A DNA stretch of 64,000 bases from positions 21,745 to 85,744 of the forward strand of contig JAJYSY010000002.1 in the NCBI GenBank assembly GCA_021793375.1, read 5' to 3'. Below, piece after piece: positions 26,083 to 34,897 of the stretch. The DNA comes from Bacteroidota bacterium. Its GTDB lineage: Bacteria > Bacteroidota > Bacteroidia > Flavobacteriales > Flavobacteriaceae. Below the pieces are notes generated by a model. That model did not search any database and was not told where the DNA came from. It saw only the letters and a list, made by a program, of their open reading frames with translations. Both the position numbers and the translations under genes were made by a program. Position 1 is the stretch's first letter; every line of letters starts with the position of its first letter.

Positions 26083-26415
26083 ATGATTTTCAAAAAACTA
26101 AGACAAAAACGCTGGTTTAGGATTTTAAGCAATAAATATTTGCTTATTCTCCTTGTTTTTAGTGTTTGGATGCTTTTTTTTGATAGTAATTCTTATCTGA
26201 TTCATAGAGAATTAAACGAAGAAATTGAAAAACTTAAAAACAACGAAGAATATTATCGAGAGGAAATAGAAAAAGATCGTTCTGTTATGAAGCAACTCCA
26301 AGACGATGAAGGAATGGAACGCTATGCTCGAGAAAAGTATTTTATGAAACGTAAAAATGAGGATATCTTTATCATTGAAGTTAAAGATACCCTCAAATCG
26401 GGAGTATCCCACTAA
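26083..26415 (+). CDS. divIC: Septum formation initiator (DivIC/FtsB-like), C-terminus changed by IS
   Basis: Bitopic division protein of 110 residues: short basic N-terminus, one membrane helix (about residues 18-37, YLLILLVFSVWMLFFD), then a periplasmic coiled coil (LNEEIEKLKNNEEYYREEIE) and the family segment ERYAREKYFMKRKNEDIFII. Its last residues are altered by an IS256 insertion at base 26400. Removing the element and one copy of the 8-base target duplication restores the reading ...VKDTLKSKK, stop; the present gene ends ...KSGVSH using bases of the element. The essential part is intact, so the protein should still work. Confidence 0.88.
   Translation: MIFKKLRQKRWFRILSNKYLLILLVFSVWMLFFDSNSYLIHRELNEEIEKLKNNEEYYREEIEKDRSVMKQLQDDEGMERYAREKYFMKRKNEDIFIIEVKDTLKSGVSH
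26392..26399. repeat. Left target-site duplication of the IS256-family element
   Basis: CTCAAATC directly left of the element, repeated at 27737-27744 on its right side. A ninth base (C) also matches, so 8 or 9 bases; both sizes occur in IS256 elements. Confidence 0.85.
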
Positions 26416-26433
26416 CTGTGTAAGTTAAGATTG

Positions 26434-26467
26434 AGGGCTTGAAAAAACGTTTTTTCAAGCCCTTTTT
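26434..26467 (+). terminator. Long hairpin with T run inside the IS, before the transposase
   Basis: A perfect 30-base palindrome (15-base arms, AGGGCTTGAAAAAAC and its complement) ends in a T run. It lies 35 bases inside the left end of the element and 29 bases before the transposase start. It would stop transcripts coming in from the divIC gene and so limit transposase made from outside promoters. Confidence 0.75.
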
Positions 26468-26495
26468 AATTTTTAATCCTTAATTTATACGCATT

Positions 26496-27692
26496 ATGAA
26501 AAAAGAAGAATTTTTAACCGATGAGTTTTTGGAGCAGTTCAAAAATGGAGAAGAGCTGACTAATTTTTTAAAGCAAATTCAAAAACGAGGTATTGAGAAG
26601 ATACTTGAAGGCGAATTAGATGCCCATTTAGGCTATGCCAAACACGACAAACGCAAGTCCTCTAATACCCGCAATGGATATGGTAAAAAGAAGCTTAAAA
26701 CCGATATGGGAGAAGCTGAAATTAAAGTGCCTCGCGACCGGGAATCAAGCTTTGAACCCACTCTTGTCCCTAAACGGGGCAATATGGCCAAAGGTGTTGA
26801 GAATGTAATTATATCGCTCTATGCCAAAGGAATGAGCAACGAAGATATCCAGGAGCAGCTGGAAGAGATTTATAATTTTGAACTCTCTACCAGTGCCATA
26901 TCCAGGATAACCGACCGTATTACAGACGATATTACAGCTTGGCAAAACAGGCCTTTGGAGCTGGTCTATTTAATTGTATGGATGGACGGGATTGTCTTCA
27001 AGGTCAGAGAAGACTCAAGAGTGGTCAATAAGACCATTTATATTGCTGTAGGACTGCGCAGAGATGGCTTAAAAGAAGTCTTAGGACTATGGTTGGGCAA
27101 GAATGAAAGCGCCTCTTATTGGATGAGCGTATTGACTGATATGAAAGCCCGAGGAGTTGAAGACATCTTAATTACGGCAACCGATAATTTAAATGGGTTT
27201 ACTAAAACAATAAAAGAAGTTTTCCCTGAATCTAAAACTCAAATTTGTGTGATCCATCAGATCAGAAATGCAGCGCGTTATGTGGTCTGGAAAGACAAAA
27301 AAGAGTTCTCTAAAGACCAGAAGGCTATCTACGCAACCCCTAACGTACAGGCCGCTGATGCAGCTTTAAAAAACTTTGAAAAGAAGTGGAATAACAAATA
27401 CCGATACGCCGTTCAAAGTTGGCAAAACAACTGGAATGAACTCAGTGTCTTTTTTGACTTTCCGGTAGAAATCAGAAAGATTATTTACACCACAAATCTA
27501 ATCGAAAATCTAAATGGGAAAATCAGGAAATACACCAAAAACAAACTCTCATTCCCGACCGATCAGGCAGTTATGAAATCTGTTTATTTAGCCGTTAGAG
27601 AAGCTACTAAGAAATGGACTAAACCTATCAGAAACTGGGGAGTGATACTTAATCAATTTTTAATTATATTTGAAAAAAGGGTTCGATTATAA
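26496..27692 (+). CDS. IS256-family (mutator-type) transposase
   Basis: DDE transposase of 398 residues. Typical features: the N-terminal [12 protein letters not shown] zone with [10 protein letters not shown], the catalytic aspartates in [10 protein letters not shown] and [10 protein letters not shown], and the C-terminal glutamate in [28 protein letters not shown] is the family signature HxxR between them. Full length without frameshift, so probably active. It is driven by DNA within the element downstream of the internal hairpin. Confidence 0.95.
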   Translation: MKKEEFLTDEFLEQFKNGEELTNFLKQIQKRGIEKILEGELDAHLGYAKHDKRKSSNTRNGYGKKKLKTDMGEAEIKVPRDRESSFEPTLVPKRGNMAKGVENVIISLYAKGMSNEDIQEQLEEIYNFELSTSAISRITDRITDDITAWQNRPLELVYLIVWMDGIVFKVREDSRVVNKTIYIAVGLRRDGLKEVLGLWLGKNESASYWMSVLTDMKARGVEDILITATDNLNGFTKTIKEVFPESKTQICVIHQIRNAARYVVWKDKKEFSKDQKAIYATPNVQAADAALKNFEKKWNNKYRYAVQSWQNNWNELSVFFDFPVEIRKIIYTTNLIENLNGKIRKYTKNKLSFPTDQAVMKSVYLAVREATKKWTKPIRNWGVILNQFLIIFEKRVRL

Positions 27693-27736
27693 AACCAAAC
27701 CCTTAATCTAACTTACACACTTTACGGGATAGTGTC

Positions 27737-27744
27737 CTCAAATC
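27737..27744. repeat. Right target-site duplication of the IS256-family element
   Basis: CTCAAATC, the second copy of the target duplication. The bases after it (TAAAAAGTGA) restore the lost end of the divIC-like gene when joined to the left copy, which proves the insertion point. Confidence 0.85.
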
Positions 27745-27755
27745 TAAAAAGTGAT

Positions 27756-28313
27756 TTATAACCACTCTACTTTTTCTTCTATAGAAGTTTCACGCGTTCC
27801 TTCCGGTAATTCTGTATCATAATTTCCCATATAGAAAATTCCTAAACACTGTTCTCCTTCTGCTAAATCAACAAACTCTCCCATTTTTTTGATCAAATTT
27901 GTCGGAGAACTCCAATAAGAACCGATTTTCATTTCAGCAGCCATCAACCACATATTTTGAACTGCCATTGCAGTAGCAGCTATTTCCTCCCACTCCGGAA
28001 CTCTTTCTTTTAAATCTCTTTGCATACAAATTAAAATCACACAAGAAGAACGTTCGCATTTTTCGGCTATTCCTTTATATTTTCTTTCTGAAAACTTTTT
28101 AACGGTTTCTTTATATTTTTCACTTAAAAAATTTCCCAACTCCGTTAGTTTTTCTTCTTGCACAACTTTAAAACGCCAAGGTTCTGTTCTTCTGTGGGAA
28201 GGTGCCCAGTTTGCAGCTTCTAAGATTTTTTCTATCTGCTCTTTTGTGATAGGTTTATCGTTATATTGCCTTGGAAAAACTGCTCTTCTGTTTTTAATTA
28301 CCTTTTCAATCAT
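27756..28313 (-). CDS. Nitroreductase-family protein
   Basis: FMN-dependent oxidoreductase of 185 residues. Family marks: KNRRAVFPRQYNDKPITKEQ at the start, the FMN-binding NWAPSHRRTEPWRF near residue 33, AATAMAVQNMWLMAAEMKIGSYW near residue 110 and LGIFYMGNYD at the C-terminal end. It resembles the YdjA-like minimal nitroreductases. Substrate (nitroaromatic, quinone or other) is not evident. Its end lies 12 bases from the right edge of the IS, so the insertion left it untouched. Confidence 0.88.
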   Translation of the reverse strand: MIEKVIKNRRAVFPRQYNDKPITKEQIEKILEAANWAPSHRRTEPWRFKVVQEEKLTELGNFLSEKYKETVKKFSERKYKGIAEKCERSSCVILICMQRDLKERVPEWEEIAATAMAVQNMWLMAAEMKIGSYWSSPTNLIKKMGEFVDLAEGEQCLGIFYMGNYDTELPEGTRETSIEEKVEWL

Positions 28314-28364
28314 AATTTATTCAATAAATATTTTTACAAAATAAAAGTCCAAACTTAAGCAAAT

Positions 28365-28406
28365 AAAAAAGACTGATAGTTTTCTTAACATATCAGTCCT
28401 TTTTTA
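28365..28406 (-). terminator. Terminator of the Omp28-like gene
   Basis: On the minus strand a GACTGATA/TATCAGTC stem with a run of T follows the stop codon at 28427. Arms are at about 28371-28378 and 28391-28398; flanking A and T runs lengthen the pairing. Confidence 0.75.
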
Positions 28407-28426
28407 TTTAATTTTTCTTCAAAGTT

Positions 28427-29695
28427 TTATTGAAATTCTACGGTTTCATTTAAACCTAAACCTTGAACCTGTAAAACAGTTCCTTCTTCATCTAAAACAA
28501 AAATCACTACTTCTCCATCTTCTATCACTTCAAAATACTCTCCCATATCCATATCATAAGATTTTTTATAATCTATTAAAGCATCTGTAGCAGGAATTGG
28601 ATCTCCAAAAATATTGGTCATCGCATGTCTTAAAACTTGATTGTTTTCATAATCAGGAATCGGATTTCCTGCTTGATACCAAGGACTATTTTCATCTTCA
28701 TTTAAATAACTGGTTTGATCGTGATATAGCTTATTTTCAAGTGCAGCCACAACAATCTTCATATTTGATAATCCTGAAGTAGAAGCCACACGAACATCTA
28801 CACTTAATTTTGAATCTCTCAATTTAGTTTTTGCTGCTATCCCGATTTCACTTTCTTCTCCTACATAATCCAAAACAGTATTTGGATTGTCATCATTCCA
28901 ACTGATAGTTCTATTAATCAAGCCTTTAGGAAACTCTCCATACGGATTATATTCTGCCAACAAAGGATCAATATTTTCATATTCATAAGGGTCCGGATTG
29001 GAATCACTACTACTTTTATGAATAGCTATAGTAGAAACCAAGTCTGTCATTTCTTCCACCTCAGCAATAATGCTTTGCAAACGCGGACAATATCCACACC
29101 AAGTTCCGGTGTAATCTTCTATCAATGCTCTTTGAACCGGCGCTACAACAGTAAATTCAGCCGGATCTGTAGTAATGGTCTCTTCATTTTCTGAAATGTA
29201 TTCTGCATAAACTTCATACTCCCCAACTTCTGCTGAACTAAAAGTATTTCCTTCAATAACTTCTCCATTTACATAAAATGTTCCTTGATTGCTAATATCT
29301 TCTCCAGTACTCACATCATATAAAGTAAAAGTATTAAGTTGATTTTTAAGCAAACTGTTATGACTGATTATCATTCCTTCTGAAACTGTAAAAGAAATAG
29401 TGTTTGAAGATAACTCTCCAACAAAAGCTTGTACTTCATAATCTCCACTTTCTTCAAAAGTGTAAGAAACTCCATCGACTAACTCTCCGTTAATGTGGAG
29501 TTCCATCTCTTCTGTATAGTCTAAATAATCATCTCCTTTCAGCCAAAATTCAACAATTTGGTGAACAGGAATATTGGTGGAGTTTGCATCATACTCCAAC
29601 GTCAATGCTTTTAACTTTAGTGGTTTATCATTGTCTGTACATGATAAAAACGCTCCTAAAGTAAAGAACAGTAAAAAAATTCGGAAAATCTTCAT
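28427..29695 (-). CDS. Omp28-like lipoprotein with thioredoxin CxxC motif
   Basis: Exported lipoprotein of 422 residues with a lipobox near residue 19 (FLSC). Two beta-sandwich, Ig-like domains (about 25-195) precede an Omp28-type thioredoxin-like domain that contains TGTWCGYCPR, a CxxC redox motif. The end ILDEEGTVLQVQGLGLN is beta-rich. Omp28-family proteins sit in the bacteroidete outer membrane; a thiol-redox or disulfide-exchange role is inferred from the motif. Oriented away from the TlpA-like gene across about 240 bases. Confidence 0.8.
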   Translation of the reverse strand: MKIFRIFLLFFTLGAFLSCTDNDKPLKLKALTLEYDANSTNIPVHQIVEFWLKGDDYLDYTEEMELHINGELVDGVSYTFEESGDYEVQAFVGELSSNTISFTVSEGMIISHNSLLKNQLNTFTLYDVSTGEDISNQGTFYVNGEVIEGNTFSSAEVGEYEVYAEYISENEETITTDPAEFTVVAPVQRALIEDYTGTWCGYCPRLQSIIAEVEEMTDLVSTIAIHKSSSDSNPDPYEYENIDPLLAEYNPYGEFPKGLINRTISWNDDNPNTVLDYVGEESEIGIAAKTKLRDSKLSVDVRVASTSGLSNMKIVVAALENKLYHDQTSYLNEDENSPWYQAGNPIPDYENNQVLRHAMTNIFGDPIPATDALIDYKKSYDMDMGEYFEVIEDGEVVIFVLDEEGTVLQVQGLGLNETVEFQ

Positions 29696-29937
29696 GTTAA
29701 TTTATTAAGTTAATTTTCTATAACAAAAATTCATTTTAAGGCTTCGAAGTTAAGGAATTTTGTTTTTATTTGAAAAGTAAAAGTTTTTTATTCTTTTTTC
29801 TCTTTCGATATTTTTATTTAAAAAAATGAAAATTAATCTTTTAGCTTAAATCAATTGAATTTTATTTTTTTCAATCTTTGAAATGGGATAATTCACAATA
29901 ATTAGTTAATATTGTCTAATCTCAAAAAAACATACTT

Positions 29938-30417
29938 ATGAAAACTTTAATAACTATACTTTTCTTATCCATCTCTTCTATAATGATGGCACAAGATCGC
30001 ATGCCGAATATGAAACTTAAAGATATGCAAGGAAAAACAGTTTCTATGCAGGATATTTCTAAAGATCAATTAGTAGTTGTTTCACTTTGGGCAACTTGGT
30101 GTGTGCCTTGCATCAAAGAATTGGAAGCCATAAAAGATGTTTATGACGAATGGCAAGAAGAAACCGGTGTGAAAATCTATGCAGTAACTGTTGATGATTC
30201 AAGAACTGTAAAAAGAGTTCGCCCGATGGTAAACGGAAAAGATTGGGATTACGACATTGTTTTTGACACCAACAATGATTTTAAAAGAGCCGTTGGGGCA
30301 TCAGCTATTCCAATGCTTTTTGTAGCAAAAGACAATGAAATTCTTTATCGCAGAAATGGTTATGCTCCCGGAGCAGAAGATGAACTATTTGAAAAACTTC
30401 AAGAACTCTCAAACTAA
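29938..30417 (+). CDS. TlpA-like periplasmic thioredoxin-family protein
   Basis: Exported thioredoxin of 159 residues. Signal peptide to about residue 19 (SSIMMAQD), then the AhpC/TSA-thioredoxin fold with active-site WATWCVPCIKELE at about residues 51-63 and the cis-proline segment AIPMLFVAK. Typical of TlpA/ResA proteins that reduce disulfides in the periplasm, for example in cytochrome c assembly or rescue of oxidised proteins. The DUF6029 gene follows after 28 bases, so it is likely co-transcribed; an Omp28-like CxxC protein lies divergently upstream. Confidence 0.88.
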   Translation: MKTLITILFLSISSIMMAQDRMPNMKLKDMQGKTVSMQDISKDQLVVVSLWATWCVPCIKELEAIKDVYDEWQEETGVKIYAVTVDDSRTVKRVRPMVNGKDWDYDIVFDTNNDFKRAVGASAIPMLFVAKDNEILYRRNGYAPGAEDELFEKLQELSN

Positions 30418-30445
30418 TCAAAAGTAAAATTAAATTCACCCCCAA

Positions 30446-32104
30446 ATGAGAAAAACACTTGCTTTGCTATTTGCATTAAGCTTTGGTTTAATGACTTATG
30501 CACAAGAAAATGGTTATTTTTTTGGCGATTTTGAAACAAATTCTCAATGGCTGCAAAATGATGATAAATTAGATTTTGAAGCTCCGGATGCACGTTTTCG
30601 GTCTAACAACTATTTCAATTTAAATTATAGTTATGGAAAATTCACAGCCGGTGTGCAATATGAAGCTTATCTTCCTGAAGCACTTTTAGATTATGAACCC
30701 TCTTTAAGTGGTCAAGATGGTGTGGCTAAATATTATTTGAGATATCAAGATGAAATTTTAGATGTTACCGCCGGATATTTCTATGAGCAATTCGGAAGTG
30801 GGTTAATCTTAAGAAATTATGAAGATCGTCAGTTAGGAATAAACAATGCACTTCGTGGAATTAAAGTAAAATTCACCCCTACTTATTATTTAACCTTAAA
30901 AGGAATTTATGGAAATCAACGTTATGGGTTTGAACTTTCCGATGGATTTGTTCAAGGTTTGGATTTAGAAGTAGATTTAAATCAACTTTTAGATTTAGGA
31001 GATTGGTTTGTTGAAGTAGGCGGAAGCTATGTAGCTCGATATCAAAAAAATGAAAAAGCAGATACTTTACCGAATTACACCAACGCTTTTGGAGCAAGAC
31101 TGGATATTGCCAAAGGAAATTTTTACGGAGGAATTGAATACACGCAATTAGATAAAAAACCTTTGGTAAACGACGGAAAAATTGAAAATAGTCGTTTGTT
31201 TGATGGAAATGCTTTACAAGCCAATATTGGTTTTGCCAAAAGTGGTTTAGCTATTGACGGAACTTTCAGGCGTATGGATAACTTCAGCTTTTATAGTGAT
31301 TATAGAGAAGAAGGAAATCAATACAACCAAATGTTGATCAATTATGTTCCGGCTTTGACAAAACAACAAGATTATTTGCTGGCCAATATTTATGTTTATA
31401 ACTCTCAACCCAGATTATTCTTCAACCATAAAAATGCTTTTGAAGCCAGAACCGGAGAAATCGGAACACAATGGGATGTTTATTACACCGCTAAAAAAGG
31501 AACAGCTTTAGGAGGTAAATACGGAACTAAATTTTCCGGAAACTTCTCTTATTGGGCAGGTTTAGATGCTGATTTTAATTTTGACAATAACACTTATAAA
31601 ACTAAGTTTTTTGGAACCGGAGAGCGTTATTACCAAGATTTCAATATAGAAATCAAAAAACGTTGGACAAAAGAATGGCATTTTGCCGTAACTTATATGA
31701 ATCAAGTTATTGATGAAAGTATCACCAGCGGAGGAATTCCCGGAGGAGATGACATCAAAGCTCAAGTGGGAGTTATTGAAAACACTTACACTTTTGGCGG
31801 AGGAAGATCTGTGCGTTTAGAATTACAACATTTATGGACAAAACAAGACAGAAAAAACTGGGCCGGAGGAATGATTGAATACAACCACAACTCTAACCTC
31901 TCTTTTTATATTGCTGATTCTTGGAATTATGAAGGAGATGGAAAACTACATTACTATAATGTGGGAGCAGGATATACCAAAGGACGCGCAAGATTAACTG
32001 TGGGATATGGAAGACAAAGAGGTGGACTTCTTTGTGTTGGAGGAGTTTGTAGATATGTTTCATCAAACACCGGAGCCAATATGAGTTTATCTTTGTCTTT
32101 TTAA
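30446..32104 (+). CDS. DUF6029-like outer-membrane beta-barrel protein
   Basis: Predicted outer-membrane barrel of 552 residues with a signal peptide (to about residue 20, GLMTYAQ). The stretch GYFFGDFETNSQWLQNDD near the N-terminus, FRSNNYFNLNYSYGKFTAGV and repeated strands with aromatic girdle residues agree with the DUF6029 family. It ends in a typical terminal strand (NMSLSLSF). It has the aromatic C-terminal residue common in barrel proteins. Likely in an operon with the TlpA-like thioredoxin. Function unknown. Confidence 0.75.
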   Translation: MRKTLALLFALSFGLMTYAQENGYFFGDFETNSQWLQNDDKLDFEAPDARFRSNNYFNLNYSYGKFTAGVQYEAYLPEALLDYEPSLSGQDGVAKYYLRYQDEILDVTAGYFYEQFGSGLILRNYEDRQLGINNALRGIKVKFTPTYYLTLKGIYGNQRYGFELSDGFVQGLDLEVDLNQLLDLGDWFVEVGGSYVARYQKNEKADTLPNYTNAFGARLDIAKGNFYGGIEYTQLDKKPLVNDGKIENSRLFDGNALQANIGFAKSGLAIDGTFRRMDNFSFYSDYREEGNQYNQMLINYVPALTKQQDYLLANIYVYNSQPRLFFNHKNAFEARTGEIGTQWDVYYTAKKGTALGGKYGTKFSGNFSYWAGLDADFNFDNNTYKTKFFGTGERYYQDFNIEIKKRWTKEWHFAVTYMNQVIDESITSGGIPGGDDIKAQVGVIENTYTFGGGRSVRLELQHLWTKQDRKNWAGGMIEYNHNSNLSFYIADSWNYEGDGKLHYYNVGAGYTKGRARLTVGYGRQRGGLLCVGGVCRYVSSNTGANMSLSLSF

Positions 32105-32133
32105 AAAGTTGACAAAACCTATAAAGATTAATT

Positions 32134-32161
32134 AAAGCAGTTTTTAAAGACTGCTTTTTTT
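32134..32161 (+). terminator. Terminator after the DUF6029-like gene
   Basis: AAAGCAGT and ACTGCTTT form an 8-base-pair stem (8-base loop) followed by T residues, 30 bases after the stop codon. Confidence 0.8.
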
Positions 32162-32191
32162 ATTAAATTTACTTTCTAAAAATTATTTCTT

Positions 32192-32872
32192 ATGAAAATT
32201 CAATTTTACGGACAAAATTCACTTCATATCGAAGCCGGAGGAAAACATATTATTGTAGATCCTTTTATTTCTGAAAGTCCTTTAGCAAAAGACAAAGTTA
32301 AAATCGAAGATTTAAAAGCAGATTATATTATTTTAACTCATGCACATGGAGATCATATTTTAGATGCGGAAGCTATTGCAAAAAACACCGGAGCAAAAAT
32401 AATCAGCAACTTTGAAATTGTTAATTATTACGCCGCAAAAGATATTGAAGGACATCCAATGAATCACGGAGGAAGCTTTGAATTTGATTTTGGAAAACTA
32501 AAAATGGTGAATGCAATTCACTCCAGCTCTTTTCCGGATGGAACTTACGGAGGAAATCCTGCCGGATTTATTTTAGAAGCAGATGAAAAAACAATTTATA
32601 TTGCCGGAGATACTGCTTTAACTATGGACATGAAATTAATTCCGATGAGATATAAATTGGATTTAGCTATTTTACCAATCGGAGATAATTTCACTATGGA
32701 TGTTGAAGATGCTATTATAGCAAGTGATTTTATTGCTTGTGATAGAATTTTAGGTTGTCATTATGATACCTTCGGATATATTGAAATCAACCACGAAGAA
32801 GCTTTCAATAAATTTAAAGAAAAAAATAAAGAACTGATTTTATTACCCATCGGGGATACCGTTATAGTATGA
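32192..32872 (+). CDS. MBL-fold metal-dependent hydrolase (UPF0173-like)
   Basis: Metallo-beta-lactamase-fold hydrolase of 226 residues. The metal motif THAHGDHILDA is at about residues 50-60, with further ligands in MVNAIHSSSFP and IAGDTALTMD, and a last histidine in LGCHYDTFGY. The size and the N-terminal FYGQNSLHIEAGGKHIIVDPF match UPF0173. Substrate unknown. The start of menC overlaps its end by four bases, so this gene leads the menaquinone operon. Confidence 0.86.
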   Translation: MKIQFYGQNSLHIEAGGKHIIVDPFISESPLAKDKVKIEDLKADYIILTHAHGDHILDAEAIAKNTGAKIISNFEIVNYYAAKDIEGHPMNHGGSFEFDFGKLKMVNAIHSSSFPDGTYGGNPAGFILEADEKTIYIAGDTALTMDMKLIPMRYKLDLAILPIGDNFTMDVEDAIIASDFIACDRILGCHYDTFGYIEINHEEAFNKFKEKNKELILLPIGDTVIV

Positions 32873-33915
32873 TAAAAGCAAATTATAAAAAATATATCTT
32901 AGATTTTAAACGCCCCAGCGGAACTTCCCGGGGCGTTTTATCTAAAAAAGAAACCTGGTTTTTAAAGTTGGAAGAAAACGGAAAAACAGGATACGGAGAA
33001 TGTGGAATTTTACGCGGATTAAGTATTGATGACAGACCGGATTATAAAGAAAAAATCCAATGGCTTTGCAAAAATATCAACAAAGATAAAAAAGAATTAT
33101 TAGCAGAGTTAAAAGAATTTCCTTCCATACAATTTGGATTAGAAATGGCTTTACAATCTTTAAAAGCAAAAAATCCTTTTGAACTTTTTCCTTCTGATTT
33201 TACCAAAGGAAAAAAGAAAATTCCAATAAATGGATTAATCTGGATGGGAGAAAAATCTTTCATGAAAAAACAAATCGATCAAAAATTAGAAGAAGGTTTT
33301 TCTTGTATTAAATTAAAAATCGGAGCTATTGAATTTGACAAAGAATTGGAATTATTACAATTCATCAGAAAAGAATATCCCGCTGATCAAATTGAACTCA
33401 GAGTTGATGCCAATGGAGCTTTTTCACCAAAAGAAGCTTTAGTCAAACTCAAAGCTTTAAGCAAATTTGAATTGCACTCCATAGAACAACCTATCAAACA
33501 AGGACAGTTTGAAGAAATGAAAAAACTCTGTGCTTCCACTCCACTCCCCATAGCTTTAGATGAAGAACTCATCGGAGTTTTTGAGAAAGAAAACAAAAGA
33601 AAACTCCTTGAAAAAATTTCTCCTCAATACATTATTTTAAAACCCAGTTTAGTAGGTGGTTTTCAAGGAACACAAGAGTGGATTGATTTAGCAGAAGAAC
33701 TTAAAATCGGTTGGTGGATTACCAGTGCTTTAGAAAGCAATATAGGATTAAATGCCATTGCCCAATGGACGGCTATTTTAAACACCACAATGCCACAAGG
33801 TTTAGGAACAGGAAGTCTTTACACCAATAATATTAAAAGTCCTTCAGAGGTTGTTGGAGAAACATTGACTTATCAACCTCAAAACAATTGGGACACCACA
33901 GAATTAAAATTTTAA
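32869..33915 (+). CDS. menC: o-Succinylbenzoate synthase
   Basis: Enolase-superfamily enzyme of 348 residues; removes water from SHCHC to form o-succinylbenzoate in menaquinone synthesis. The KxK motif is in CIKLKIGA, the metal ligands are the aspartate of LRVDANGAF, the glutamate of SIEQPIKQ and the aspartate of IALDEELIG, and the second catalytic lysine is in YIILKPSLVGGF. The same superfamily includes dipeptide epimerases; the menE-like gene just downstream makes MenC the better choice. Start overlaps the upstream MBL gene, and the CPBP gene follows after ten bases. Confidence 0.85.
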   Translation: MIKANYKKYILDFKRPSGTSRGVLSKKETWFLKLEENGKTGYGECGILRGLSIDDRPDYKEKIQWLCKNINKDKKELLAELKEFPSIQFGLEMALQSLKAKNPFELFPSDFTKGKKKIPINGLIWMGEKSFMKKQIDQKLEEGFSCIKLKIGAIEFDKELELLQFIRKEYPADQIELRVDANGAFSPKEALVKLKALSKFELHSIEQPIKQGQFEEMKKLCASTPLPIALDEELIGVFEKENKRKLLEKISPQYIILKPSLVGGFQGTQEWIDLAEELKIGWWITSALESNIGLNAIAQWTAILNTTMPQGLGTGSLYTNNIKSPSEVVGETLTYQPQNNWDTTELKF

Positions 33916-33925
33916 AAACAAGCTG

Positions 33926-34897
33926 ATGTTCATTGAAAAAGGATTTAAAGGATTTAGCAATTGGGGATATTATTTGGGTGGAACTCTAATAATTTTCTTC
34001 TTTTTCTTTATGGCACAAAGTTTAGTGGGAGCTTTTATACAGTTTAAAGCCATGCATTCAGAAAATCCCATAAGCTTAGCAGAAGGAACTCTGACAGAAG
34101 TTATGAACGCTTCCGGACTTCCTGAAAATTTGATTATATTTTTTATGTTGCTGAGTTTTGTGGTAGGTTTTGGCGGAATTTATATCGCCATAAAATTTGC
34201 TCACCAAAGAGATTTAAAAAGCTTAATTACTGCTCGAAAAAAAATTGATTGGAAACGATTTTTATTAAGTTTCACCTTAATGGCAATTGTAATTCTTGCC
34301 AGTGTGGCTTTAGCTTATTATTATAATCCGGAAGATTATAAAATACAATTTCAGCTTTTTCCTTTTTTAATTTTATTGATAATCAGCATAGCTTTAGTTC
34401 CTGTTCAAGTTGCTTTTGAAGAAATTCTTTTCAGAGGATATTTACTTCAAGGTTTTGGCGTAATTGCTAAAAATAAATGGCTTCCTCTACTCTTGACTTC
34501 CGTGTTTTTCGGATTGATGCACGGCTCAAATCCTGAAGTAGCTGAATTGGGAAAAATTCTTCTCATTTATTATATCGGAACAGGTTTGTTTTTAGGAATT
34601 ATCACTTTGATGGATGATGGAATAGAATTAGCTTTAGGTTTTCATACTGCAAATAATTTAATTCAGATTTTATTGATTACTTCTGATTATTCCGTTTTTC
34701 AATCTCCTTCAATTTTAAAAGAAATTACCAAACCCGATAGTGCTTGGCAAGAAATAATCTTTCCGCTTTTCATAATTTATCCTTTGTTTATCTTAGTTTT
34801 TTCTAAAGTTTATAACTGGAAAAATTGGAAAGAAAAACTCTTCGGAAAAATTTATCCTCCGGCAAAAACTATAGAAAATAACACTTATGAACTATAA
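33926..34897 (+). CDS. CPBP-family intramembrane metalloprotease
   Basis: Multi-pass membrane protein of 323 residues (about eight hydrophobic segments). The CPBP/Abi signature is complete: EEILFRGYLLQGF, the histidine in FFGLMHGSN and the last histidine in GFHTANN. Bacterial members cut or process membrane peptides, and some give immunity to bacteriocins. It sits between menC and menE and overlaps menE by 11 bases, so all are on one transcript. Whether it acts on a product of this operon is unknown. Confidence 0.88.
   Translation: MFIEKGFKGFSNWGYYLGGTLIIFFFFFMAQSLVGAFIQFKAMHSENPISLAEGTLTEVMNASGLPENLIIFFMLLSFVVGFGGIYIAIKFAHQRDLKSLITARKKIDWKRFLLSFTLMAIVILASVALAYYYNPEDYKIQFQLFPFLILLIISIALVPVQVAFEEILFRGYLLQGFGVIAKNKWLPLLLTSVFFGLMHGSNPEVAELGKILLIYYIGTGLFLGIITLMDDGIELALGFHTANNLIQILLITSDYSVFQSPSILKEITKPDSAWQEIIFPLFIIYPLFILVFSKVYNWKNWKEKLFGKIYPPAKTIENNTYEL

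Larger units (their letters stand above)
26400..27736 (+). mobile_element. IS256-family insertion sequence, intact, about 1.34 kb
   Basis: Insertion sequence with imperfect terminal inverted repeats: left end GGGAGTATCCC then TGTGTAAGTTA, right end (reverse complement) GACACTATCCC then TGTGTAAGTTA; 21 of 28 end positions match without gaps. It carries one complete transposase gene and is flanked by an identical 8-base target duplication (CTCAAATC). Base composition is visibly richer in G and C than the surroundings. The intact ends, duplication and open gene point to a recent insertion. The insertion site is within the last codons of the divIC-like gene. Confidence 0.95.
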
